Part shown: piece after piece, positions 1 through 7,770 of the stretch | Position numbering within the stretch: the stretch's first letter is position 1 | Layout of the letters: each line of letters starts with the position of its first letter | Source of the DNA: Alphaproteobacteria bacterium | GTDB taxonomy: Bacteria > Pseudomonadota > Alphaproteobacteria > RF32 > CAG-239 | Length of the DNA stretch: 64,000 bases | Direction of reading: 5' to 3' | Assembly: GCA_017635595.1 (NCBI GenBank) | Contig: JAGBLF010000004.1 | Span: forward strand, 1-64,000 | Notes under the pieces: model-generated | The model's input: the letters and a program-made list of their open reading frames with translations, nothing else | The model's database searches: none | What the model was told of the DNA's origin: nothing | Translations under genes and position numbers: made by a program

Positions 1-25
1 AACCTCTAAATGTTGTTTTTACCAC

Positions 26-200
26 AAGCGGCGAAGTTTTGTTAATAAGCAAGCTAGCGTAAGCGAAGCGCGGCGAATTTACAAAACGAGTGACCGAAGC
101 GAAGTATAGCGAGCGCAAGAGCGCGAGCTTACGAAGCAAGACCGGTGAGTAAGCGCAAGCGAGACGGGAGTATCACCGCATAAAGCCGATGCAGCGGCGC
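26..200. repeat. Low-complexity GCGAAG/GCGAGC-rich stretch
   Basis: This stretch is dense in short near-repeats such as GCGAAGC, GCGAGC and GCGCAAG, and is clearly richer in G+C than the AT-rich DNA after it. No convincing reading frame crosses it on either strand. It is probably a non-coding degenerate simple repeat, or the end of a repetitive element that continues left of the window. The remaining 246-492 is AT-rich and holds no gene I can support; it should contain the promoter of the next gene. Confidence 0.5.
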
Positions 201-245
201 AGATTTTTTAACAAAAAATCAAGCCAATCTCGAAAGCCCCGACCA
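196..245 (+). repeat. Direct repeat copy 1 with tRNA-Pro-like 3' end
   Basis: The blocks GGCGCAGATTTT (196-207), the 20-mer at 213-232 and CCCCGACCA (237-245) recur in the same order and orientation at 1284-1330. The centre is a hairpin: GATTTTTT, a 3-nt loop, then AAAAAATC (202-220). GCGCAG followed at the end by CCCCGACCA resembles the D-arm start and the acceptor-CCA end of a bacterial tRNA-Pro with the middle missing. The repetition is seen directly; the tRNA origin is inference. Confidence 0.6.
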
Positions 246-492
246 AAACAAACAAATCGTCTTTGAATGCGACTTTTTCTTTATTTTCAATAACTTAATC
301 TGTTCCGTGTTATATATTTTTAAAATAGCCTATCCCAACCAACTACACGGACTGTTTGAAATGACAATACAACAAAAATAAGCAGTCACCAGCTTCAACA
401 TATTTTTGCATATTTTTATTATAATAATTTACAATAACCATTATTTATTCTAGTATTTTTATTGTTAAGAATGTAACCTTGAAAGTAATAAT

Positions 493-1272
493 ATGAAAAA
501 ATTCGGATTTAAGATATTTAGCACAAATTTAGAAACAGCCCCACACCTGATTAAGGAGTGTTCAGATTTTGCAACTGCACAATCTGATGTTTTTATTGAA
601 CTTATGGTTGTTGCAAGTTCTACGGAAAATGATTTTAAAAAGATAAAAAGTCAAATTGGTAATATTGAGGTGAGAATACATGCGCCTCATAACACAATGG
701 GGTTCGATGCTGGAAATAAAGAACTGGAACAATCAAATAAGAAAATCTTGGCTTTATCACAGAAAGCAGCGGATGTTTTTAATGCAAAAACAATTGTTGT
801 TCATGCAGGATGTGGACATGGCGAAAAATATATTTCAGAAACAGCAAGACAGTTTAAATTGTTTAATGATTCACGAATTGTTGTTGAAAATTTACCATTA
901 TTTGCAACAAATGGAGAAAAATTACATGGTAACACGACAGAAGAAATAAAATATATTATGAACGAAAGCGGTTGCGGTTTTTGTTTTGATTTTTCACATG
1001 CAATTTGTGCCGCCTTAAGTTTGAATAGGGATATTGAAATGCAGTTAAAAGAGTTTTTTGCCTTGAAACCATCTGTATATCATATGTGCGATGGCGACAT
1101 CAATGTGCCAGAAGATTCTCATATGCATTTCGGAACCGGCAATTATCCTTTGAAACATTTTTTAACAGACTTTACTGATAAAAATGCTTATATTACAATG
1201 GAAACAGGAAAAGGAATTATTCAACATGCCGATATTTGGATTAAGGATTACAATTATTTAAAATCGTTGTAA
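493..1272 (+). CDS. TIM-barrel sugar-phosphate isomerase/epimerase-like protein (paralogue A)
   Basis: The 259-residue protein has the look of the xylose isomerase-like TIM-barrel family (AP endonuclease 2 fold). Candidate metal or substrate residues lie in the strand-end motifs HAPH (about residue 63), HAG (about 105), VENLP, DFSHA (about 167), YHMCDGD and HMHFGTGN. It starts MKKFGFK, matching the start of a second copy at 5613-6407; by eye the two are about two-thirds identical along their whole length. This copy is noticeably AT-richer in codon choice and lies between two direct repeats (196-245 and 1284-1330), which suggests a different history from its paralogue. The substrate cannot be read from sequence. 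Confidence 0.8.
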   Translation: MKKFGFKIFSTNLETAPHLIKECSDFATAQSDVFIELMVVASSTENDFKKIKSQIGNIEVRIHAPHNTMGFDAGNKELEQSNKKILALSQKAADVFNAKTIVVHAGCGHGEKYISETARQFKLFNDSRIVVENLPLFATNGEKLHGNTTEEIKYIMNESGCGFCFDFSHAICAALSLNRDIEMQLKEFFALKPSVYHMCDGDINVPEDSHMHFGTGNYPLKHFLTDFTDKNAYITMETGKGIIQHADIWIKDYNYLKSL

Positions 1273-1283
1273 ATTCATTCTGT

Positions 1284-1330
1284 GGCGCAGATTTTATAAA
1301 AAAATCAAGCCAATCTCGTCACCCCGACCA
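1284..1330 (+). repeat. Direct repeat copy 2 with tRNA-Pro-like 3' end
   Basis: This is the second copy of the element at 196-245. It has GGCGCAGATTTT (1284-1295), the same 20-mer (1299-1318) and CCCCGACCA (1322-1330). Here the end reads CACCCCGACCA and the start reads TGTGGCGCAG, both even closer to tRNA-Pro ends. The element begins 11 bases after the stop of the 493-1272 gene, so the two copies bracket that gene. Confidence 0.6.
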
Positions 1331-1410
1331 GACACAAAAAAAGTTTGAGGTTGCTATTTTATTATAATGTTTGTAAATTTATTTATAAGCCAAAATTGGA
1401 AGTCCCGTTT

Positions 1411-3471
1411 ATGAACAAAATTGTCTTATTCTCTATTGCGTTTGTCACCTGCTTTGCCGGTTCAGGCTATGCAAAATCTGTCGATGATTTATTCAGTTCG
1501 GGCGACAGTTGTCCGCTATCTGATGTTTTGGAAGAAAAGAAGCAAATAAGATATGAAGTATACTCGCCGGTCGGAGATGCGACAATTAAACAAATCAAGC
1601 AAGCACCACGCCTTGATACGTTAGATAATAAAACAATAGCTGTTGTCGGCGGCAGTTTTATGGCTAGCGTAACGCATCCCGAAATTAAAAGGCTTATATC
1701 AGAAAATTATCCGAATGCCAAAGTAATATTGTTAAATGAAATCGGTTCGGCGGGACCATATCCGGCACCAGGTGTCAAAAGAGCACAAAAAGATGAATTT
1801 GAGCGAAAACTTAAAGAAATGAGCGTTGATGCCGTTATTTCCGGCAACGGCGGTTGCGGTATTTGTACACCGAAAGAAGAGGGCTCGTGTATTACGGCAG
1901 AATATTCGGGTATTCCTTGCGTGATGATAGCGGCTCCGGGATTTGTTGAACAGGCAAAATCCACAGCCTTAACCGCCGGCGTAACCGTGCAAAGAGTAGC
2001 CGTGTATCCCGGAGCTTTTTCTGCCCATACAAACGAAGAATTAAAGCAGAATACTCAAAATATTTTATGGCCGCAAATCGTAGATGGTTTAACCAAACCG
2101 ATTACAAAAAAAGAAATACAAGAAGCCTCGGCTAAAATTAAGATTGGCAAAGATTTTGTAACATCACTAAACTCTTTGGAAGAAGTGCAGGAATTTTTTG
2201 AAAATCAAGGCTGGTCGGACGGCTTACCGATTGTACCGCCAACCAAGAAAAAAGTTGATGAATTTCTTAAATTTACCTCACTTGACAAAGATTATGTCAT
2301 CGGCGATATTCCGCCGAGTTATCGTAAGGCAACCGTGCATACGGTGGCGGTTATCGGTGCAATGAGCGGGGCAAAACCTGAATATATGCCGATATTGATA
2401 GCGTTTACCAAAGCAATGATGAATGGTGATTTTAGAAGAACACTGTCCAGTACGCATGCGTGGACACCTTTCGTTTGGCTCAACGGACCACTTGCAAGAC
2501 AACTTGGTATCAGTTCCGAACAAGGCGAAATATCGGCGCAGAACAACAAAAAAATCGGTCGGTTTATTGATTTGGCAATGCTGAATCTCGGCGGATATGA
2601 TATCAAGAAAAACCGCATGGGAACATTCGGGTATTTGTCATCTTGGGCAATGGCGGAAGATGAAGAGGCAAATGCACGTATCGGTTGGTTGCCGTATCAT
2701 GTGCAACAAGGGTATAATATCAACGATAATACTTTAACGGCGGCATCTTCTTTAAACTGGGGGAACAATTTAACACCGGCAACATCTGATGCAGAGAAAA
2801 TTATGGAATTGATGGCTTGGGATGCGGTTGAAAAAGAGCAGTTTGCTTTAGGCGGCGGTACACCTTTTGTTTATCGCACTTTCTTTATCACCGAATATGT
2901 CGCAAGAGATTTAGCTTCAAAATACAGCAAAGACGAACTTGAAGATGCTTTGATTAAAAATGCTCGCCGTCCGCTCGATGAAAGAGCCTATGCCAATTTT
3001 TATGCAAACCCCGGCAGTTCTTTTGACGGCAGACATTATACTTTAGAGCAGCATAAAGCTAAAATAGCCGGAGCAGAAAACGCATTAACAACAGAAACAC
3101 CGAATTGGTTAAAATGGATAGGGAAAACACAAATGAAAACCGTTCCGGTAATGAAAAAAGGTAAAACCGCTATCGTTGTTACCGGAGATGCCAACAGAAA
3201 TAAGGTTTTAACCGTGCCGGGCGGCGGTATGGCAACCATAAAAATTGATTTGCCGAATAATTGGAATGATTTAATGCAAAAATTGGGATATGAACCGCTT
3301 GAAAGCTTCTATTTGCCTGAAATTACACCTAAGAAATTTTCTCTGCAAGGCAGTCAGCGGGAAAAAAACGTGACAAACCATCCGTATAATCGCCGGCCGA
3401 CCAAAGAACAATATCAAAAAATGCGCCGGCAGCGCAGAGTTTATAATAAGAATAATCATCGTCGGAAATAA
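1411..3471 (+). CDS. Exported protein resembling the UGSC (seleno)protein family, cysteine form
   Basis: I start the protein at the ATG at 1411 (686 aa), because it gives a clean signal peptide (lysine, hydrophobic core, cleavage near GYA/KS); the same frame stays open back to 1345. An N-terminal domain of about 230 residues carries GNGGCGICTP followed by an AEYSGIPCV stretch, resembling the U/C-G-x-C motif region of UGSC proteins with cysteine in place of selenocysteine. A longer C-terminal domain starts with WSDGLPIVPPT and has glycine-rich, NxxPGSS-type segments. The chemistry is unknown to me; a thiol or metal redox role in the periplasm is only a guess. The last 30 residues are Arg/Lys-rich. 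No obvious operon partner. Confidence 0.6.
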   Translation: MNKIVLFSIAFVTCFAGSGYAKSVDDLFSSGDSCPLSDVLEEKKQIRYEVYSPVGDATIKQIKQAPRLDTLDNKTIAVVGGSFMASVTHPEIKRLISENYPNAKVILLNEIGSAGPYPAPGVKRAQKDEFERKLKEMSVDAVISGNGGCGICTPKEEGSCITAEYSGIPCVMIAAPGFVEQAKSTALTAGVTVQRVAVYPGAFSAHTNEELKQNTQNILWPQIVDGLTKPITKKEIQEASAKIKIGKDFVTSLNSLEEVQEFFENQGWSDGLPIVPPTKKKVDEFLKFTSLDKDYVIGDIPPSYRKATVHTVAVIGAMSGAKPEYMPILIAFTKAMMNGDFRRTLSSTHAWTPFVWLNGPLARQLGISSEQGEISAQNNKKIGRFIDLAMLNLGGYDIKKNRMGTFGYLSSWAMAEDEEANARIGWLPYHVQQGYNINDNTLTAASSLNWGNNLTPATSDAEKIMELMAWDAVEKEQFALGGGTPFVYRTFFITEYVARDLASKYSKDELEDALIKNARRPLDERAYANFYANPGSSFDGRHYTLEQHKAKIAGAENALTTETPNWLKWIGKTQMKTVPVMKKGKTAIVVTGDANRNKVLTVPGGGMATIKIDLPNNWNDLMQKLGYEPLESFYLPEITPKKFSLQGSQREKNVTNHPYNRRPTKEQYQKMRRQRRVYNKNNHRRK

Positions 3472-3622
3472 GCGGAGTTAAATTTGAAGGTGTCTCCGAA
3501 AATTGAGACCGATCTTTAATAATAAATTTGTATTGTCCGTATGTATTTTAAAATAATAGCATTCTTGTTTTTTAATTTTTTTTGCGGTAACATGTCGACA
3601 ATTTTACCAAGCGGGAGAAACC

Positions 3623-4186
3623 ATGTCGTCTTTTATACAATTTATCAAACTGTTTATATCCGGAAATACGTTAAAAGGGATTAAGTTTAGAACGATACTG
3701 TCCGTTATTTTAACTTTTTCCGTTCTTATTATTGAAGTTGCCATGTATTATACCTATTGGGATTCTATTCCGGATATGATTCGGTATGATTATGATTTTT
3801 CCGGCCAGCCCAATGATATATGCGAAAAAAAACAGATATGGTATAATGTTTTGTTGCAAATATTTATTTGCGCTTTCGTGTTTGTTATAAAGTACTTGTC
3901 TTACCGAACGAAGCGTGTTCATCGTATTGTTTATGATGAGGATAACAAATTAATTCCGATTATGGATAAGCGATTTTCGATGTTTGCATGGGAAACGGCT
4001 ATGCTTTTCGTAACAACGGAGCAAGGTTATATTTTTGCTCTTATCGATATTATTGAAGGGCGAATGTGTGATGATATCGTGACACTTATTTTCCTTTTTT
4101 GGCAGATTATTCTCATCATTGAGTTTCGGTCTGATTTGAGGGTATTGCGAGGTAAAAACCTTGTCTATAACGAAAAAAGAGCATAA
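3623..4186 (+). CDS. DUF1648-like membrane protein
   Basis: The 187-residue protein has four or five hydrophobic segments. Just after the first is a stretch reading WDSIPDMIRYDYDFSGQPND and then a KKQ segment. This matches the signature of DUF1648 proteins (IP, then H/Y-x-x-x-G, then a basic residue before the next helix), which include the SdpI immunity family. GGGAG at 3613-3617 sits six bases before the ATG. It stands alone, convergent with the lipoprotein gene downstream. No function can be assigned; an SdpI-type immunity role would need more than this domain. Confidence 0.65.
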   Translation: MSSFIQFIKLFISGNTLKGIKFRTILSVILTFSVLIIEVAMYYTYWDSIPDMIRYDYDFSGQPNDICEKKQIWYNVLLQIFICAFVFVIKYLSYRTKRVHRIVYDEDNKLIPIMDKRFSMFAWETAMLFVTTEQGYIFALIDIIEGRMCDDIVTLIFLFWQIILIIEFRSDLRVLRGKNLVYNEKRA

Positions 4187-4207
4187 CAACTCATATTGCT
4201 ATGCTCT
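4173..4207 (-). terminator. Rho-independent terminator for the Bor-like gene
   Basis: AGAGCATA (4178-4185) pairs with TATGCTCT (4200-4207) across a 14-nt loop. Read on the minus strand, the stem is followed by a run of Ts (the A run at 4173-4178). It therefore serves the minus-strand gene 4227-4526, and it overlaps the 3' end of the plus-strand gene ending at 4186. Confidence 0.7.
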
Positions 4208-4226
4208 CGGATAAAAAATTTCAGAA

Positions 4227-4526
4227 TTAATTGCAATAAATCGAAAAACTTTCCGGTGCATAAATTCCCATAGTTAAACCACCCATTAAAGAATCATAAA
4301 ATGTCCAATGGGCATCTATGGCTTTAACCCCGTTTACGGGACAGATATTGGCTAAATTATAATCTGTTTTTTGCCACATTCCCCACAAGAAAAAGTGGCT
4401 TCTGCCGCTGTATGCCGGTTTGGCATTTAAATTTTGTTGCGGCGCAAGATTAAAACGGATAACATGGTCACTGCCGCAAGCGGAAAGCATTAAAGCAAGA
4501 CCGATACAAATTAAAATTTTTTTCAT
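4227..4526 (-). CDS. Bor-family outer-membrane lipoprotein
   Basis: The 99-residue protein has a lipoprotein signal with lipobox LSAC (Cys17). The body matches the phage lambda Bor/Iss family pattern: a SHFFLWGMWQ segment, an early Cys (NICPVNG), then GGLTMGIYAPES and a C-terminal YC. Bor lipoproteins are surface-exposed and linked to serum resistance in enterobacteria; here the role is unknown. The gene is monocistronic with its own terminator and a start codon preceded by GGGAG. Bor genes often travel with phages, but no other phage gene is seen nearby. Confidence 0.8.
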   Translation of the reverse strand: MKKILICIGLALMLSACGSDHVIRFNLAPQQNLNAKPAYSGRSHFFLWGMWQKTDYNLANICPVNGVKAIDAHWTFYDSLMGGLTMGIYAPESFSIYCN

Positions 4527-4877
4527 ATATTGCTCCCTTGTAAAAACAGCATTGCGGTCTAAAGTTCTTTATTGAGAATTTCAGATGCTTACCGAATTAT
4601 AACCCGTTATCTTTTTACTATAAATATGTCAGAATGTCAACGGCTGTTAAAAAGAGTTTTATACAATCGAACGGTTGATATTGTCGAAATTATTGTGTAT
4701 CAGGTGATAAATTTTCAGTATTCATCTTTAATGCAGTCGGTAAAAAATGGCAGAAGCAGATTATGACGAAATATTGCCTTCGGATGTTGAAGACAAGGCC
4801 GAAGATTTATCACAAAAATATTAAAATATTTGCAATTTTATGCAAAATCCTCTATGTTTGAAAATAAGAGGCCGATT
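4527..4877. other. Intergenic stretch without a supported gene
   Basis: About 350 bases lie between the divergent bor-like gene and the next plus-strand gene. The only open frames are a 64-codon one (4572-4766) with no family resemblance and no ribosome site, and a 25-codon acidic one (4747-4824) also without a ribosome site. Promoters for both flanking genes should lie here. I see no conserved RNA or repeat. Confidence 0.5.
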
Positions 4878-5561
4878 ATGACGATGGAAGAAAAGATATT
4901 CAGATGCGCGATTATTGATTTCAGCCGGCTGGAAAAATTCGGATTTGTCAAGTCAGACGGCAAGTGGACTTATGACGAGTTATTTATGGACGGCGATTTT
5001 AGGGCGGCGGTAACTATTACGCCGCAAGGCAGTGTGACGGGAACAGTGTTTGATACTTCCGCCGAAGATGAGTTTTTGCCGTTGCGTGTTGAAAATATGG
5101 AAGGTTTCGCCGGCGAAGTGCGTACCGAATATCAAAAGATTTTGGAAAATATCAAGGTCAACTGCTGCCGGATTAATTATTTTACGCATCCGCAAACCAA
5201 TCGCTTGACTCAGAAAATTTTTGAAGTATTCGGCGATAAACCGGTTTTTCCGTGGGAAAATTATGATGCCGGCGTTTTCAAAAATCCTGAAAACGGCAAA
5301 TGGTATGCATTGATAATGACAATCGACAGAAGTAAGCTTGATAAAAAGCTTTCCGGTGAAGTTGAAATCGTGAATGTTAAGTCAGATGAGGCGAAAATAC
5401 CGGAGTTGCACAGTCAAAACGGCTTTTATCCGGCATATCACATGAATAAGAAAAATTGGCTCACAATTACACTTGATGAAAGTGTATCGGATGATGTTTT
5501 GCTTAAGCTGATTGATGAAAGCCACACTTTTACACTTAGAAAACACAAACGCTGCCGGTAA
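4878..5561 (+). CDS. MmcQ/YjbR-like protein with an extra N-terminal region
   Basis: I place the start at the ATG at 4878 (227 aa), with GAGG at 4868-4871 six bases upstream; the frame is open from a TTG at 4830. The C-terminal half (about residues 120-225) matches the MmcQ/YjbR (CyaY-like fold) family: FGDKPVFPW, VFKNPENGKWYALIMTIDRSKL, the GFYPAYHMNKKNWLTITLD segment and a final SHTFTLRK. The N-terminal 110 residues look like a degenerate repeat of the same fold, since ERIF-type starts and FMDGDFRAAVTI resemble the family's strand pattern. Function of the family is unclear. The stop abuts the frame of the next gene. Confidence 0.75.
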   Translation: MTMEEKIFRCAIIDFSRLEKFGFVKSDGKWTYDELFMDGDFRAAVTITPQGSVTGTVFDTSAEDEFLPLRVENMEGFAGEVRTEYQKILENIKVNCCRINYFTHPQTNRLTQKIFEVFGDKPVFPWENYDAGVFKNPENGKWYALIMTIDRSKLDKKLSGEVEIVNVKSDEAKIPELHSQNGFYPAYHMNKKNWLTITLDESVSDDVLLKLIDESHTFTLRKHKRCR

Positions 5562-5612
5562 TTGTTTGTTAAAAACCGTGCCGGGGAGTCAAAAACATTT
5601 ATGGAGGGAAAT

Positions 5613-6407
5613 GTGAGAAAATTCGGATTTAAAGTATATAGCTCAAATTTGTATGATGCGCCGGAATTAATAAAAGACTGCGCAAAATATGCATCTTCAG
5701 TTTCGGATGCTTTTATAGAACTTATGATTGTACCGGCATCTACACCGGAAGATTTGAAAAAAATTAAAGAACAAATCGGCGATGTTGAAGTAAGAATACA
5801 CGCCCCGCACGATTCAATGGGTTTTGATCCGGGAAATAAGGAGTTGGAAAAGCAGAATCAGAGCCTTGTGGCTTTATCTCAAAATGCTGCCGATTTTTTT
5901 AATGCGAAAACAATTGTTGTTCATGCCGGATTAGGCCACGGCTTGCAGCATATTGATGAAACCGTCAGACAATTTAAGCTTTTTAACGATTCTCGTATTT
6001 TGGTCGAAAATCTGCCTTATTTAGATTACGGAACCACGCCGATGCACGGAAGTACCGCCGAAGAAATTGCGTATATTATGCAAGGAAGCGGATGCGGTTT
6101 TTGCTTTGATTTTTCACATGCTATTTGTGCGGCATTAAGTCTGAAAACGGATATTGATGTACAATTAAAGAAATTTTTTGACTTAAAACCTACGGTTTAT
6201 CATATGTGTGACGGAGATACCAATCAGGCAAATGATCTTCATATGCATTTTGGAACGGGTAACTTTCCGCTGCCGCACTTCTTAAACGATTTTACCGCAG
6301 AAGATGCTTATATTACCATAGAAACAAGTATGGGTGTTGAAAAAGATGCAACTCTGAGAATACAAGATTATTTGTATCTGAAAGCCGTTCAAAAAGCGTG
6401 CCGATAA
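5613..6407 (+). CDS. TIM-barrel sugar-phosphate isomerase/epimerase-like protein (paralogue B)
   Basis: I choose the GTG at 5613 (264 aa). GGAGGG at 5603-5608 lies just upstream and the resulting start VRKFGFK aligns with MKKFGFK of the copy at 493-1272; a TTG at 5562 and an ATG at 5601 are in frame but would add residues absent from the paralogue. The same motifs are kept: HAPH, HAG, VENLP, DFSHA, YHMCDGD, HMHFGTGN. Base composition matches the surrounding genes, so this is probably the resident copy. It lies 51 bases after the YjbR-like gene and may be co-transcribed with it. The substrate is unknown. Confidence 0.8.
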   Translation: MRKFGFKVYSSNLYDAPELIKDCAKYASSVSDAFIELMIVPASTPEDLKKIKEQIGDVEVRIHAPHDSMGFDPGNKELEKQNQSLVALSQNAADFFNAKTIVVHAGLGHGLQHIDETVRQFKLFNDSRILVENLPYLDYGTTPMHGSTAEEIAYIMQGSGCGFCFDFSHAICAALSLKTDIDVQLKKFFDLKPTVYHMCDGDTNQANDLHMHFGTGNFPLPHFLNDFTAEDAYITIETSMGVEKDATLRIQDYLYLKAVQKACR

Positions 6408-6482
6408 AATCCCGTTGTTATATGATATCCGCGGACTTAACAAACATCTGAGTAATGTCGATAAGGTGCTGTATATACAAAA

Positions 6483-7346
6483 TCAGCGTTCTGTTTGGTT
6501 ATTAAACGGCATTGTCAAACGCTTTTCAAACGGGTTAAATAAGGTTTTGATGCCGTTGTCTTTAGCCATGGTCTCGGCTTGGTCAAAATATTTGCCTAAT
6601 TGGTCTGCCGCATGGGCATCATCACTCATCAGTACCGGGATATTTGCATCGGCCAGCATTTTCATAATACGCGGACTCGGATACGGTTCATTGCCGAACT
6701 TGAAATAACTTGTATTCAGTTCAACTTTTACGCCGCTTTCTTTGATAAGGCGAACGGTGTTCTGTTCATCTTCCACCCATTCTTCGCTCTGTCCCAACCC
6801 GACTTTTTTCATTAAATCGAGATGTGCCATAAATGTAAACAATCCGGATTGTACCGCGGCACGTTCATTTTGCCAATAGCGATGTAACAGTTGATTTTGT
6901 TCAATGGCCGGCGCAGTCTTTAAGTCGTGCGAATTGTATAAGACGCCTTTATGCTCCACAAAATGTGCCGAGCCGATTAAATAGTCCGGTTTTAATTCAG
7001 CCAAAGCTTGAGAAAACCCCTCTCTCCATTCCTTTGATGCAAAATAATCAACTTCCATCCCTTTCAGGATTTTTATGTCGGTTTTGCGGCGTAATTCATC
7101 AATTTTTTGATAATGGGCAGCAAATTTTTCAACCGCTTCGTCAAAGGTCGAAGAATATATATTATCATAGCCGCCTTTAACGGCATATTTATACATAGGT
7201 GCATTTTTGATTTCGGGATGTACGATAAAATGATTGGAAAAACCGATGTGTGTCCAACCTAATTCTTCGGCTCTGGTAAGCATTTCTTCTTCGGTATTGC
7301 GACCGTCAAACCCTGTGGTATGCGTATGCAGTGAAAATTTTTGCAT
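6483..7346 (-). CDS. PHP-domain histidinol-phosphatase-type hydrolase
   Basis: The 287-residue protein has all the metal-site signatures of PHP phosphoesterases: HTHTT near the N-terminus, the H of SNHF, GMEVDY, GSAHF, MAHLD and the final SDDAHA. Length and order fit the HisK/HisJ-type histidinol phosphatase subfamily, which removes phosphate from L-histidinol phosphate. No other his gene is present, so another phosphoester substrate is possible. It is transcribed away from the hydrogenase operon across a 193-base divergent region. Confidence 0.8.
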   Translation of the reverse strand: MQKFSLHTHTTGFDGRNTEEEMLTRAEELGWTHIGFSNHFIVHPEIKNAPMYKYAVKGGYDNIYSSTFDEAVEKFAAHYQKIDELRRKTDIKILKGMEVDYFASKEWREGFSQALAELKPDYLIGSAHFVEHKGVLYNSHDLKTAPAIEQNQLLHRYWQNERAAVQSGLFTFMAHLDLMKKVGLGQSEEWVEDEQNTVRLIKESGVKVELNTSYFKFGNEPYPSPRIMKMLADANIPVLMSDDAHAADQLGKYFDQAETMAKDNGIKTLFNPFEKRLTMPFNNQTER

Positions 7347-7482
7347 TATTTACCCCTTTGTTTTGCTTGAACTTTGGGCATTTTATATCATGTTTTTCAG
7401 CTTGTCCAGACCAATGGTCGGATTTTATGTTTTTCTTTAGAATATCGGTGGCGAACGATGCTATTTTTTTATGCGATTTTTC

Positions 7483-7511
7483 TTGACATTAGCGATTGTT
7501 TTCGTTATTTT
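7483..7511 (+). promoter_or_regulatory. Sigma-70-type promoter of the hydrogenase-adhE-rex operon
   Basis: TTGACA (7483-7488) and TATTTT (7506-7511) are separated by exactly 17 bases. The -10 element runs directly into the Rex operator at 7510-7527, so a bound repressor would cover the -10 and the transcription start. The first gene begins at 7540 behind AAGGGGA. Confidence 0.75.
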
Positions 7512-7527
7512 GTGAAAAAAATCACAA
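7510..7527 (+). promoter_or_regulatory. Rex operator (ROP)
   Basis: TTGTGAAAAAAATCACAA is an 18-bp site with perfect TTGTGA and TCACAA arms around six As, matching the known Rex consensus (TTGTGAA-n4-TTCACAA) with arms in register. It overlaps the -10 box and start region of the operon whose last gene, at 14962-15576, encodes Rex itself. This implies NADH-responsive autoregulation of the whole operon. Confidence 0.9.
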
Positions 7528-7539
7528 TAAGGGGACAAA

Positions 7540-7770
7540 ATGGCGATTATAAAAGTTTGTTTGGGAAGTTCTTGCTTTGTACGCGGCAATGATAAAACAT
7601 TGGCTTTTTTGGAAGACTATATCCGTCGGAATAACAAAAATGCAACAATCGAATTACTGGGCTGCCGCTGTACGAATTCGTGTCAGGACGGTCCGACGGT
7701 TTTTGTTGATGATAAAAAATATTGTCATCCGACACAAGAAGAACTTTTACGCATATTGGAGGCTCTATGA
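7540..7770 (+). CDS. Thioredoxin-like [2Fe-2S] ferredoxin (NuoE C-terminal type), hydrogenase-associated
   Basis: The 76-residue protein is a bare thioredoxin-fold [2Fe-2S] domain. Cysteines are arranged as in the NuoE/HydC type: CLGSSC (C-x4-C) near the start and CRCTNSC later (C-x3-C for the second pair). It probably carries electrons to or from the hydrogenase encoded next. It is the first gene of the operon, behind AAGGGGA and directly downstream of the Rex-controlled promoter. Its stop overlaps the next start in ATGA, implying translational coupling. A related protein is encoded at 10647-10907 in front of the second hydrogenase, so each hydrogenase has its own small 2Fe-2S partner. Confidence 0.85.
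   Translation: MAIIKVCLGSSCFVRGNDKTLAFLEDYIRRNNKNATIELLGCRCTNSCQDGPTVFVDDKKYCHPTQEELLRILEAL

Noticed and set aside
1284-1330. Intact tRNA-Pro gene
   Set aside because: Only D-arm-like start and acceptor-like end are present; no anticodon arm or T-arm.
3490-3515. GTCTC...GAGAC hairpin after the UGSC-like gene
   Set aside because: Only five pairs and no T run; not convincing as terminator.
4572-4766. 64-codon frame between the Bor-like and YjbR-like genes
   Set aside because: No family resemblance, no ribosome site, composition of random frame.
4747-4824. 25-codon acidic frame before the YjbR-like gene
   Set aside because: Too short and no ribosome site; could be a remnant but cannot be supported.
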